Under the pieces are notes generated by a model, which did not search any database, was not told where the DNA came from, and was given only the letters and a program-made list of their open reading frames with translations. The position numbers were made by a program, and so were the translations under genes. From Lachnospiraceae bacterium (GTDB taxonomy: Bacteria > Bacillota > Clostridia > Lachnospirales > Lachnospiraceae), in contig JAFZRY010000032.1 of assembly GCA_017619615.1 (NCBI GenBank), positions 1 to 64,000 of the forward strand: 64,000 bases of DNA. Reading direction: 5' to 3'. Numbering within the stretch: position 1 is the stretch's first letter; each line of letters opens with the position of its first letter. Below are positions 52,525 to 60,870 of the stretch, piece after piece.

Positions 52525-53334
52525 ATGAAAAAAACTATCTTACTTATTTTATCTTTGATAGTATTTTCGTCTCTTTTATTTCCTTGCCGGGTTATGGCAA
52601 ATAGATTACAACCGGAGACTATTGATGACCAAGAATATTATACATTAATCCTACGAAAAGACGGAACTGTTGGAACAGCAACTGTTGCAGAAATTGACAA
52701 AATGATTTTTGAAAGAAATCTGGCCATTTTATCCGGAGACACAGAGCGGGAAATAATTATACAGCAGGAAATGTATAATGCAGGAGTGTATCCTAGCACA
52801 GAAGAAGAATTGAGTGTTTTTATAGATAATAAAAAAGCATCACTGCCGAGCAGAGGGATGTCGAGTGTTTCATATGATACAACATACTACTCTATTTCGG
52901 GATATGATGGGAATATTTATGAAATTAAAAGAATCACAACACATCCAACAATGAACTGTAATTTGTATCATACGGCTACAGTAAGCCAAAAAACCATCTC
53001 TTCAAGTGTTAGCGCTGGCCTTTACAAACTTTGTAAGGTAATAGGTTCTGTTGCAGCGGGATTAGCTTACAATGCCAGTAATGCATTTATAACTGCCTAT
53101 GACGCACTCCATTCGGTTATTAGCGGTTTCTATTCGACCACTACAGTGTACAATATTACCGCTACGTATGTTTGTGCAGCACTGGAACAAGTGAGTTTCT
53201 ACGAATATAAGGTTTCTGGTTATTGGACACCGTTTGCCTCAAGTAGCTACATCCAGACCGGATTTAGCAGTACTGTTTTTAGCGTGAATTACAGTGGAGG
53301 AAGCCAGCAAGGCCTGAATATGTCTGTAACATAG
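52525..53334 (+). CDS. secreted AT-rich protein ending at an in-frame amber codon
   Basis: The 269-residue protein has a clear signal peptide (KKTILLILSLIVFSSLLFPC, likely cut after VMA near 26) and a Ser/Tyr/Thr-rich mature part with no recognised domain. AAGGAG lies before the ATG. The stop is TAG (53332-53334), and the same frame stays open for 70 further codons that look coding, so this is probably a truncated or recoded version of a longer protein. The gene is much richer in A/T than its neighbours, suggesting transfer. Confidence 0.65.
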   Translation: MKKTILLILSLIVFSSLLFPCRVMANRLQPETIDDQEYYTLILRKDGTVGTATVAEIDKMIFERNLAILSGDTEREIIIQQEMYNAGVYPSTEEELSVFIDNKKASLPSRGMSSVSYDTTYYSISGYDGNIYEIKRITTHPTMNCNLYHTATVSQKTISSSVSAGLYKLCKVIGSVAAGLAYNASNAFITAYDALHSVISGFYSTTTVYNITATYVCAALEQVSFYEYKVSGYWTPFASSSYIQTGFSSTVFSVNYSGGSQQGLNMSVT

Positions 53335-53547
53335 CAGCAGGACACGCTATATTCTACATATTCACTGAATAATAGTCACACAGGATATGTTACCGCGAGC
53401 ATGCTCGACAGGTTTTTAACGACCTATATCTTTGATAAAAAGTCTCAAGTTACAAATGCCATGTTCTTCCATGATGCAAACGGAACCAGCAAACACATAA
53501 AAACTCTTGGAATGTTGTGCCCTACTACTCTTACAGATATATATTGA
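53335..53547 (+). other. open frame continuing after the amber codon
   Basis: Reading on in frame from the TAG gives 70 codons (beginning QQDTLYSTYSLNNSHTGYVT and containing ASMLDRFLTTYIFDKKSQV) before TGA at 53545-53547. Its amino-acid content is like the upstream protein, as expected for the lost C-terminus. Confidence 0.6.
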
Positions 53548-53830
53548 TAGAATGATATGACACGAGGGGCAAAATGACTTTTGACCCTGACATCATGATA
53601 TCAGAGCCCAAATGCCTCTTGGCCTTGATATTTGACTTGCATAGCTTCACGCCATACCAAAAACACATGATTGTCAACGTTTATCTGGCACAATGTCTCC
53701 ACCACTCGCGTTTGCGGCCCCCAAGGTTGGTCGTTTCGATGTTGGCAGTGCTCCAATGATTTTATGACCTTCGTGTCAAATGATCGGGCTTCAGCTCCTA
53801 AAAAAGTAAGAACAATACAGAGGTTGACTG
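53548..53830. other. 283-bp AT-rich gap without a supported gene
   Basis: No gene is supported here. Near 53561-53589 an imperfect hairpin (GGGGCAAAA with TTTTGACCC) resembles intergenic repeats of Clostridia. The rest shows no signal that I can name. Confidence 0.4.
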
Positions 53831-54328
53831 ATGAAAAAAAGATACTACCTTCTAATTATTGCAGCGATCCTGATTGCTGTCTGTATCTGGCGTTTCCGGC
53901 CTCATTCTTTCACCTGGGTGCTTGACGCGGATTTGGAGCAGATTTCCGATATTTACGCCAATGCCGTCGTCTGCACAATCCGGGAAGGCAATCTTCAAAT
54001 GGATACGTATACCGCAGATTTCTCCCGGGGAGATGAAGAACTGTCTGAACTGATAAGGATCCTGTCATCTGCCGGATATACCAATGATTTCCGGAATATG
54101 TTTCTTTCATCCCCGGATGCTGCAGAGTCACGCGGAGGAGATAAAACGGTATGTTTAACAGTTCGGTGGGATAGTGGGACGGACACACCCCGTACGCTTG
54201 TGTTTTCGAAAGGCCTGATCCTGGTGACACCCGCTGACGGATTACGGGGCCGGCTCTGTCATCCAAACAGTTCTTCCGTATTGGACATGCTGACAGAGTA
54301 TATTCAGAAAACCGGGAAGAAACAATAG
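53831..54328 (+). CDS. small membrane-anchored or secreted protein of unknown function
   Basis: The 165-residue protein starts KKRYYLLIIAAILIAVCIWR, one N-terminal helix that may be a signal anchor; a Cys at about 18 is not in a standard lipobox. The remaining part is a small mixed domain with two Cys residues (VVCTIREG, TVCLTVRWD). I do not recognise a family. It is the last gene of the AT-richer islet. Confidence 0.65.
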   Translation: MKKRYYLLIIAAILIAVCIWRFRPHSFTWVLDADLEQISDIYANAVVCTIREGNLQMDTYTADFSRGDEELSELIRILSSAGYTNDFRNMFLSSPDAAESRGGDKTVCLTVRWDSGTDTPRTLVFSKGLILVTPADGLRGRLCHPNSSSVLDMLTEYIQKTGKKQ

Positions 54329-54357
54329 ACTTCCCGGAAAAGAGGACAAAGAAAACA

Positions 54358-54380
54358 GCGGGCGGCCGATGGCCGCCCGC
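54358..54380 (-). terminator. terminator of the MATE-ATPase gene
   Basis: GCGGGCGGCC and GGCCGCCCGC form a perfect 10-bp stem with a 3-base loop. On the minus strand it is followed by TGTTTTCTTTG. It lies between convergent genes and may act both ways. Confidence 0.7.
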
Positions 54381-54402
54381 TTCGCATACGTCCCTGCGAT
54401 AT

Positions 54403-56163
54403 TTAAGACTTTTCACCCTGCTCCCGGAATACCACCGTCAGGTTGTTCAGGTTCATGGAATAGGTGTAGCGCACTTCGTCCGCCATCTTCATCACCAGCT
54501 TGATGCCCATGCCGGAGGCGATGTCGTTCGTGGACGGCACGTAGCTGACCGGGTCGAAGGAACTGCAGTCGTCGCGGAAGCGGAGAACATAACGGCCGCC
54601 CTTATGCTGCACGCGGATGGAGAGCGAGTTGTTTTTGCCTTCCTGAAAGCCGTGCAGCACCGTATTGCCGGCCATTTCCTCCACGCAGAGGGCGACATGG
54701 TTGGAGGTCTTGACGGGCTGGCCGTGATCCCGGCAGAACTGCCCGGCGGCTACGGAAGCCGCGATGACGTCGTCCATGCTGCGGATATCCATTTCCAGGA
54801 GCTCGTCCCCGCTCACGCCGAAATCCGGGCGGAGGAGCAGGAGGCTGTCCGCTTTGACGGGATTCTGATGCGTTTTGACGGCTATGTAAACCACCAGGAT
54901 CGCCAGCATCAGGAATTCGCCACCCAGGAAGTACAGCCACAGGCCGTTCGTGCCCCGGATCAGGAACATCACGCTGCCGGCCAGGATGGGCAGGAGCGCG
55001 CCTTCGGCCATCGAGATGATCTCAGTGAGGAGTGGGCGCCCGCAGGCCTGGTAACTGCCGCGCAGCGCGTTGGTCATGCAGCAGAAGATGAGACCGGGGG
55101 CGTAGAGCCGCAGGCCCTTGACAGCCATGGCCTGCGCGGGTCCGGCCTGCTTGATGAAGAGGGACACCAGCTGTGGCGCGAAAATGAACAGCAGCACGCC
55201 CATGACGGCGCCCAGCACGGCCGCGTTTTTCAGCAGGTAGTCCAGCAGGTCGCGCAGACCCCGCCGGTCCTCTTCGTTGTACAAAATGCCGGCCAGCGTC
55301 AGGGAAACGCCGTTCATGCCGGTGGAGATGCAGTTGCTGGAATTGCCCAGGGTCGTGATGACCGTGAACGCGGTCACCGCCGTACTGCCGCCGTCGGAAA
55401 ACAGGATCAGCCGGTTCATGACGAAGATCAGGATCACGGACGCGGCCATCGCGAACAGCGACGGCACGCCGCCCTTCATCAGTTCCAGGATCTTTTCCCT
55501 GGTGATCAGCTTCCTCGAAAATTTGAATACGCACTTTTTGGAAAGGAAATAGCCGCCGCCGATCAGCATGGCGGTGTAATAACTCAGCGAGGAGGCCAGG
55601 CCCATGCCGAACATCCCGCCGTGGAAGACCAGGACGCTCAGCAGGTCAAACGCGACGTCCGCGACGGTCATGCCCAGAACGGCGGCGATCAGCAGGCCGC
55701 TCTTGCCGGCCATCTGCAGGAAGGGCACCAGGATCAGCGCGCCCATGGAGGCCGGCGCCCCGATCACGAAGCCGGCCAGGTAGTTCCGCGTATTGTCGTA
55801 CAGTTCCTCGCTTTTGCCGGCGCCCATCGCCAGCGCCATCTGGTTGCGGAACAGCAGTACGATCACCGTGAAAACGATGGAAACGACCGCGGCGACGCCG
55901 ATGGCGGAGGAGTACCCCTTATTGGTCTCTTCCTGCGAGCCCATGCCGAGCGAGCGCGAGCACGCGACCTGCACGCCGGCGGACAGCATGGTCCCCAGCG
56001 CGCCGATGAACAGCAGGACCGGGGTGGACAGGCCGTAGGCGGCGGTGGCTTTCTCGCCGAGGAACTGCCCGATCATGATGTTGTCGATCAGCAGGCAGAG
56101 GGACACGGTGAGGGCGGATAATATCTGGGCGGCCAGCATCTGGCGCACGAGTTTTCTGATCAT
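54403..56163 (-). CDS. MATE-family transporter fused to an RsbW-like GHKL ATPase
   Basis: This 586-residue protein has about twelve membrane helices of the MATE fold (residues 1-430; LIDNIMIGQFLGEKATAAYG near 26-45), a short cytoplasmic linker, and a GHKL ATPase of the anti-sigma kinase type (455-582). The ATPase has its N-box at CVEEMAGNTVLHGF (E495/E496, N500), an acidic G1-like site DDCSSFDP (531-538) and GMGIKLV (551-557). The G1 Gly is replaced (DDC for DNG/DDG), so nucleotide use is uncertain. The fusion suggests that a transporter is switched by, or switches, a STAS-type partner. No STAS gene is adjacent; the nearest is at 38808. Confidence 0.9.
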   Translation of the reverse strand: MIRKLVRQMLAAQILSALTVSLCLLIDNIMIGQFLGEKATAAYGLSTPVLLFIGALGTMLSAGVQVACSRSLGMGSQEETNKGYSSAIGVAAVVSIVFTVIVLLFRNQMALAMGAGKSEELYDNTRNYLAGFVIGAPASMGALILVPFLQMAGKSGLLIAAVLGMTVADVAFDLLSVLVFHGGMFGMGLASSLSYYTAMLIGGGYFLSKKCVFKFSRKLITREKILELMKGGVPSLFAMAASVILIFVMNRLILFSDGGSTAVTAFTVITTLGNSSNCISTGMNGVSLTLAGILYNEEDRRGLRDLLDYLLKNAAVLGAVMGVLLFIFAPQLVSLFIKQAGPAQAMAVKGLRLYAPGLIFCCMTNALRGSYQACGRPLLTEIISMAEGALLPILAGSVMFLIRGTNGLWLYFLGGEFLMLAILVVYIAVKTHQNPVKADSLLLLRPDFGVSGDELLEMDIRSMDDVIAASVAAGQFCRDHGQPVKTSNHVALCVEEMAGNTVLHGFQEGKNNSLSIRVQHKGGRYVLRFRDDCSSFDPVSYVPSTNDIASGMGIKLVMKMADEVRYTYSMNLNNLTVVFREQGEKS

Positions 56164-56202
56164 GGGAGGTCTCCGTTCGGGGGTCTAAAGAAATCCGGAA
56201 AT

Positions 56203-56231
56203 ATTATAGTACATTTTGCGGGGAAAAGGAA
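56203..56231 (-). promoter_or_regulatory. promoter of the MATE-ATPase gene
   Basis: On the minus strand TATAAT (56203-56208) lies 17 bp from a weak TTCCTT (56226-56231). It is divergent from the ClC promoter. Confidence 0.5.
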
Positions 56232-56254
56232 TTGCCCGGAGAAAAATATTTCCG

Positions 56255-56283
56255 TTGACCGGACGGCTTTCATTGATTATAAC
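56255..56283 (+). promoter_or_regulatory. promoter of the ClC gene, start point at the ATG
   Basis: TTGACC (56255-56260) and TATAAC (56278-56283) are separated by 17 bp. Transcription 7 bases after the -10 would begin at 56290, the A of the start codon, so the mRNA would be leaderless. Confidence 0.65.
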
Positions 56284-56289
56284 AGAGGT

Positions 56290-57534
56290 ATGAAAACGAG
56301 TGTTCCGCGCCATCCGGTCATCGAAAGCCTGATCTACCTCCTCCGCTGGACGGGGTATGCTTTGGTGTGCGGCGGGATCGGCGGCGTGCTGGGCGCGCTG
56401 TTCGCGAAAGCCATCGGGCTGGCGGCGGCCGCGCAGCAGGGGAACAGCTGGCTGATCTTCCTGCTCCCGCTGCTTGGAATGGTCATCGTTTTTCTGTACC
56501 GGGCGGCCGGCGAGGAGAAGAACCGCGGCACCAACATGGTCATTTCGGCGGTCACGGAGAAGGAGAAAGTCTCGGTCCCGACCGGGTTCCTGATCTTCGT
56601 GTCCACGGTGCTGTCCCATCTGGGCGGCGCGTCCGTGGGCCGGGAAGGGGCGGCGCTGCAGCTGGGCGGCTGGCTCGGCGCGCGGCTGGGCGAACTGTTC
56701 CGGCTGGACGAAAAGGACCGGCACACCGCGGTCATGTGCGGGATGGCGGCGCTGTTCGCGGCACTCTTCGGGACGCCGGTGGCGGCGGCCGTCTTCTGCA
56801 TCGAAGTGGCCAGCGTGGGCGTGTTTTATTATTCGGCACTGATCCCGTGCATCTTTTCGGCGTTCCTCGGGACGGGGATCGCCACGCTGATGGGGGTGGC
56901 GCCGGAGGAATTCATTCTGGCAGGCGTGCCGGACTTAAGCCCCGCGAACGTGGGGCTGTCCGTAGTGCTGGGCCTGCTGTGCGCGTTCCTGGCGATCCTG
57001 CTGGTGGAGAGTTTTCACGGCGCGGAAAAGCTGGCAAAGAAATATCTGAAAAACGCGTATGTGCGCGCGTTTGCCGTCGGCTGCCTGATCGTGGGGCTGA
57101 CGCTGCTGCTGGGAACCCGGGAATATACGGGCGCCGGCGCGGGGCTCATCGAAAAGGCGCTGGCCGGAGAGACGAAGGCGTACCATTTTATACTGAAGCT
57201 GGCGTTCACGGCGTTAGCCATCGCCGGCGGCTTCAAGGGCGGCGAGATCGTGCCCACGCTGAGCATCGGGGCGTGCTTCGGCGCGCTGTTCGGGAGCCTG
57301 ACCGGGTATCCGGTCTCCCTGGGCGCGGCGTGCGGGATGATCGCGCTGTTCGCGGGGGCGACGAACTGCCCCATCGCGGCGCTGCTGATCGCCATGGAGA
57401 TGTTCCGCGGCGTCGGCCTGCCGTATTTCGCCGTCACAGTGGCGATGTCGTTTATCCTGTCGGGCTACTACAGCCTGTACGGGAGCCAGCGCTTCGTGTA
57501 TTCCAAGACGAAACATGAACAGAGAACTCAGTAA
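56290..57534 (+). CDS. ClC-family chloride channel or antiporter
   Basis: The 414-residue membrane protein has about ten helices and the ClC motifs: GREGAALQLGGWLGARLGE with the gating Glu, GTPVAAAVFCIE, and GGEIVPTLSIGACFGALFG. The Ser motif usually written GSGIP is not obvious. No C-terminal CBS domains. Without them and with the gating Glu it may be a proton-coupled chloride or fluoride exchanger. Only AGAGG directly abutting the ATG could serve as ribosome site, which is too close. Confidence 0.9.
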   Translation: MKTSVPRHPVIESLIYLLRWTGYALVCGGIGGVLGALFAKAIGLAAAAQQGNSWLIFLLPLLGMVIVFLYRAAGEEKNRGTNMVISAVTEKEKVSVPTGFLIFVSTVLSHLGGASVGREGAALQLGGWLGARLGELFRLDEKDRHTAVMCGMAALFAALFGTPVAAAVFCIEVASVGVFYYSALIPCIFSAFLGTGIATLMGVAPEEFILAGVPDLSPANVGLSVVLGLLCAFLAILLVESFHGAEKLAKKYLKNAYVRAFAVGCLIVGLTLLLGTREYTGAGAGLIEKALAGETKAYHFILKLAFTALAIAGGFKGGEIVPTLSIGACFGALFGSLTGYPVSLGAACGMIALFAGATNCPIAALLIAMEMFRGVGLPYFAVTVAMSFILSGYYSLYGSQRFVYSKTKHEQRTQ

Positions 57535-57568
57535 ACATCAACATAAAGACAGAAAGAAGGAAATGACT

Positions 57569-60283
57569 ATGCGGCACTACAGAAAATTCATGACCCTGCT
57601 GCTCGTTCTGGCGCTCTGCCTCACCACGCTGGCGGGCTGCCAGGGAGGGCAGAAAGAGACCACGGCGGCCACGCAGGCCACCACGGCGGCGCCGGAGACC
57701 ACGGCCGCCCCGACGGAAGCGCCGACCACCGCGGCCCCGGAGACGAAGGAACCGGCCACCGAACCGCCGGCCACCGAACCCGTGGAAGAGACCTTCCTGC
57801 CCCGCGAGCCCGGCACGCGCCAGCTGACGCTGTACTGGAAGAAAGCGGGCGCGGACATCAACACCTGCGACGTCTGGATGTGGTGGGACGGCGGCGACGG
57901 CGCCGGCCATCTGTTCAGCCCCTGCGCGTACGGCTTCAAATGCCAGGTGAACGTTCCGGAGAGCGTCAGCGAAGTAGGCTTCATCGTCCGTACCGACTGC
58001 TCGGAGCCCGGCGGCAAGAGCTGGGGCAGCGCGACCAAAGACTATGACGGCGACCGCTTTGCGGTCCTGGAAGGAGAGGAGACGTTTATTTATCTCGTGA
58101 GCGGCGACGGCGAACAGTATCACAGCAGCGACGGCGGCCAGACGCTGGAAGGCATCCGCGTCTTCAACATGGCCGGCATCGTGTCCGACAATGAGATCCA
58201 GTATTTCATCAGCCCGGCGACCCGCCTGAGCAAAGACCAGGTGTCGGTCCGCGCGGACGGCAAGGAACTGGCCGTCGCGTCCCTGAGCTCGGAGAACAAC
58301 GAAGTGATCACCGGCCGCATCGTCATGGCGGAGCCGCTGGACATCACGAAACAGTACGAAGTGGAGATCGAAGGCTTCGGCGTGCATCCCGCGATGCCCA
58401 CCGGCATTTTTGATTCGCCGGCCTTCGCGGAGACGTACCTCTACGACGGGGACGACCTCGGCGCCGTCATCACCGAAGAGGGCACGACCTTCAAACTGTG
58501 GGCCCCGACGGCCGCGCAGGTGGACCTGAAGCTCTACCCGGCCGGCAGCGACAATGAACCGATCCCGCTGGACGTCCCCGCGCCTCCGAGCGGCAATATC
58601 GCGATGGAGAAGGGCGACAAGGGCGTCTGGAGCGTCACCGTCCCGGAAGTCGGCGCCGGCGTTTACTACGTCTATGAAGTCACCACGGCCGTGGGCACCC
58701 AGGAAGTGGTGGATCCTTACGCGAAGGCGGTCGGCGTGAACGGCAACCGCGCGATGGTCGTGGACCTGGACGCGACCGATCCGGAAGGCTTTGAGGACGA
58801 CACCTTCGTCGACACCATCGACGCCTACTCCGACGCGGTCATCTGGGAAGTCCACGTGCGCGACTTTTCCAACCGCATCACCTCCTCGAAATACCCGGGC
58901 AAATACCTCGCCTTCACGGAGACCGGCCTGGTCAACGAAGCCGGCGTGCCGGTCGGCGTGGATTACCTGAAGGAACTGGGCATCACCCACGTCCATCTGC
59001 AGCCCGTGTACGATTACGCGACGGTGGACGAGAGCAGCGACGAGCCGCAGTTCAACTGGGGCTACGACCCGAAGAACTACAACGCGCCCGAGGGCAGTTA
59101 CTCCACCGACCCGTTCCACGGCGAGGTCCGCATCAACGAATTCAAGCAGATGGTGCAGGCCCTGCACGCGGCCGGCCTCGGCGTCGTCATGGACGTGGTC
59201 TACAACCACACGTATGACGGCAACTCCTGCCTGAATAAGGCCGTCCCGTATTACTACTACCGCTACAACGCCGCCGGCGAGAACTCCAACGGCTCCGGCT
59301 GCGGCAACGAGACCGCGTCCGACCGCGCGATGTTCCGCAAATACATGGTGGATTCCGTGACCTACTGGGCCGAAGAGTACCACATCGACGGCTTCCGCTT
59401 CGACCTGATGGCGCTGCACGACGTGGAGACCATGCAGGCGGTCGAACAGGCCCTGCACGCGATCAACCCGAAGTGCCTGATCTACGGCGAAGGCTGGACC
59501 GGCGGCACCTCCGAACTGCGCGAAAACTTCCGGGCCTCGCAGGCGAATATCAAGCAGGTCAAGGCCTCCGAAGGCGCGGCGGGCAGCATCGCGGTGTTCA
59601 ACGACTCCATCCGCGACGGCCTGAAGGGCAGCGTGTTCGATTCGAAAGACACGGCCTACATCAACGGAACCGTGAGCGGCGAGACCGCCAACAAAGTCGG
59701 CTTCGGCCTGACCGGCGGTGTCAAGGGCATCGGCGCTTCCTGGAGCGTGGAGAACGCGATGGTGATCAACTACATGTCCTGCCACGACAACCTGACCCTG
59801 TGGGACAAACTGGCCATTTCCTGCCCGGACGCCACCGAAGAGGAGCGCCTGGCCATGAACCGCCTGGGCGCCTCCATCGTGATGTTCTCCCGCGGCACCC
59901 CGCTCTTCCTGGCCGGCGAAGAAATGCTCCGCAGCAAGGACGGCGACGAGAACAGCTACAAGTCCTCGGATGAAGTCAACAACATCGACTGGGAAGCCCT
60001 CGTCCCCGGCAGCGCCGCGTACGAGATGGCGGAGTTCTACCTGCAGCTGATCGACGTCCGCAGGGAATACGACTTCCTGCGCCGGGCCGACGTCTCCTAT
60101 GAAGTGGCCTCCGACGGCTCGCTGCTGGTGACGTACACAATGGACGGCGCCACCGTCGCGCAGGCTGTCGTGAACCCCGGCGACGAAGCCATCCCGCTGA
60201 CCGTTTCCGGCGGCCGCGTCATCTGGGGCAGCGACGCCCAGGTCGACGCGAAGTCGGTGACGCTGGTCTACTTCGGCGACTGA
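57569..60283 (+). CDS. lipoprotein type I pullulanase (GH13)
   Basis: The 904-residue protein has a lipobox (LTTLAGCQ), a Thr/Pro-rich spacer, a PUD/CBM41-type starch-binding domain (about 75-180), an early-set region, a CBM48 domain (TFKLWAPTAAQVDLKLYP, about 310-330) and a GH13 catalytic barrel. The pullulanase motif FNWGYDPKNYNAPEGSYSTD is present; catalytic residues are D612 (FRFDLMAL), E641 (YGEGWTGG) and D740 (SCHDN). It would cut alpha-1,6 branches of pullulan and starch at the cell surface. The ATG at 57569 is chosen because AGAAGG lies 8 bases upstream. Confidence 0.95.
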   Translation: MRHYRKFMTLLLVLALCLTTLAGCQGGQKETTAATQATTAAPETTAAPTEAPTTAAPETKEPATEPPATEPVEETFLPREPGTRQLTLYWKKAGADINTCDVWMWWDGGDGAGHLFSPCAYGFKCQVNVPESVSEVGFIVRTDCSEPGGKSWGSATKDYDGDRFAVLEGEETFIYLVSGDGEQYHSSDGGQTLEGIRVFNMAGIVSDNEIQYFISPATRLSKDQVSVRADGKELAVASLSSENNEVITGRIVMAEPLDITKQYEVEIEGFGVHPAMPTGIFDSPAFAETYLYDGDDLGAVITEEGTTFKLWAPTAAQVDLKLYPAGSDNEPIPLDVPAPPSGNIAMEKGDKGVWSVTVPEVGAGVYYVYEVTTAVGTQEVVDPYAKAVGVNGNRAMVVDLDATDPEGFEDDTFVDTIDAYSDAVIWEVHVRDFSNRITSSKYPGKYLAFTETGLVNEAGVPVGVDYLKELGITHVHLQPVYDYATVDESSDEPQFNWGYDPKNYNAPEGSYSTDPFHGEVRINEFKQMVQALHAAGLGVVMDVVYNHTYDGNSCLNKAVPYYYYRYNAAGENSNGSGCGNETASDRAMFRKYMVDSVTYWAEEYHIDGFRFDLMALHDVETMQAVEQALHAINPKCLIYGEGWTGGTSELRENFRASQANIKQVKASEGAAGSIAVFNDSIRDGLKGSVFDSKDTAYINGTVSGETANKVGFGLTGGVKGIGASWSVENAMVINYMSCHDNLTLWDKLAISCPDATEEERLAMNRLGASIVMFSRGTPLFLAGEEMLRSKDGDENSYKSSDEVNNIDWEALVPGSAAYEMAEFYLQLIDVRREYDFLRRADVSYEVASDGSLLVTYTMDGATVAQAVVNPGDEAIPLTVSGGRVIWGSDAQVDAKSVTLVYFGD

Positions 60284-60293
60284 TATCAGGCGA

Positions 60294-60316
60294 AAGGGCG
60301 GCCGTCGGCCGCCCTT
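60294..60316 (+). terminator. terminator of the pullulanase gene
   Basis: AAGGGCGGCC and GGCCGCCCTT form a perfect 10-bp stem with a 3-base loop just after the pullulanase stop; only TTCT follows. Its core matches the hairpin at 54358-54380. Confidence 0.65.
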
Positions 60317-60326
60317 CTCGAAAACC

Positions 60327-60383
60327 TGACAAAAGAACCGTCCCCCCGTCAGAAAACCTGACAAAGGGACGGTTCTTTTGTCA
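60327..60383. repeat. full REP-like palindrome
   Basis: TGACAAAAGAACCGTCCC (60327-60344) and GGGACGGTTCTTTTGTCA (60366-60383) are perfect 18-bp inverted arms. It sits between convergent genes, and the element also recurs at 27550-27607 and in part at 4727-4758. Confidence 0.9.
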
Positions 60384-60399
60384 TCTTATCACACCGGGA

Positions 60400-60870
60400 T
60401 CACAGCCTCACGCTGTTCAATATCTCCCCGATCACCCTCCTTGCCTCCTCCGTCACCGGGATGCGCGTATACGTATAGATTATATACACGTTCGTTTTCT
60501 TCTTGAGAAGATACACCTCCCCTTCCTGCATCACGCCATGCACGCGGTATTCGTAGCGGAAGGCGCGGGCGTCGCGGCCGGCGATCTCGCGGGTGAAGGT
60601 GTCCGTCTTGTGGTATTCGGAGTCCTTCAGGAGGCGGCGGAGGCGGAATTCGGCGCCGCGCAGCGTGGATTTCGGGTCGGTCAGGGCGGCCAGCAGGACG
60701 TTGGCTTTGTGCCACTGCACGACGAGGATGATGTGGCGCGTTTCGTCCCAGATGCCGGCCCGTTTTGCGGTCCGGTCCGCGTAGGCTTTGGCCAGTTCCT
60801 CCTGCGACATCTCGCGGAACCCGTCGGGGCAGGAGAGGGTGAGTTCTCCGTTGACTGTCAGTTTTTTCAT
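60400..60870 (-). CDS. small protein of unknown function behind the SNF2 helicase
   Basis: The 156-residue protein has no signal peptide and a mixed alpha/beta pattern: KLTVNGELTLSCPDGFREMS, HIILVVQWHKANVLLAAL, RDARAFRYEYRVHGVMQEGEVYLL, TNVYIIYTYTRIP. I do not recognise a family, though the layout recalls PsbP/DUF1795-like folds. Its ATG overlaps the helicase stop by 4 bp and AAGGAG lies 10 bases upstream, so it is translated with the helicase. Confidence 0.75.
   Translation of the reverse strand: MKKLTVNGELTLSCPDGFREMSQEELAKAYADRTAKRAGIWDETRHIILVVQWHKANVLLAALTDPKSTLRGAEFRLRRLLKDSEYHKTDTFTREIAGRDARAFRYEYRVHGVMQEGEVYLLKKKTNVYIIYTYTRIPVTEEARRVIGEILNSVRL

Noticed and set aside
57452..60364. 970-codon open frame opposite the pullulanase gene
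   Set aside because: Antisense shadow; it even reads through the palindrome and terminator, which a real gene would not be expected to do.
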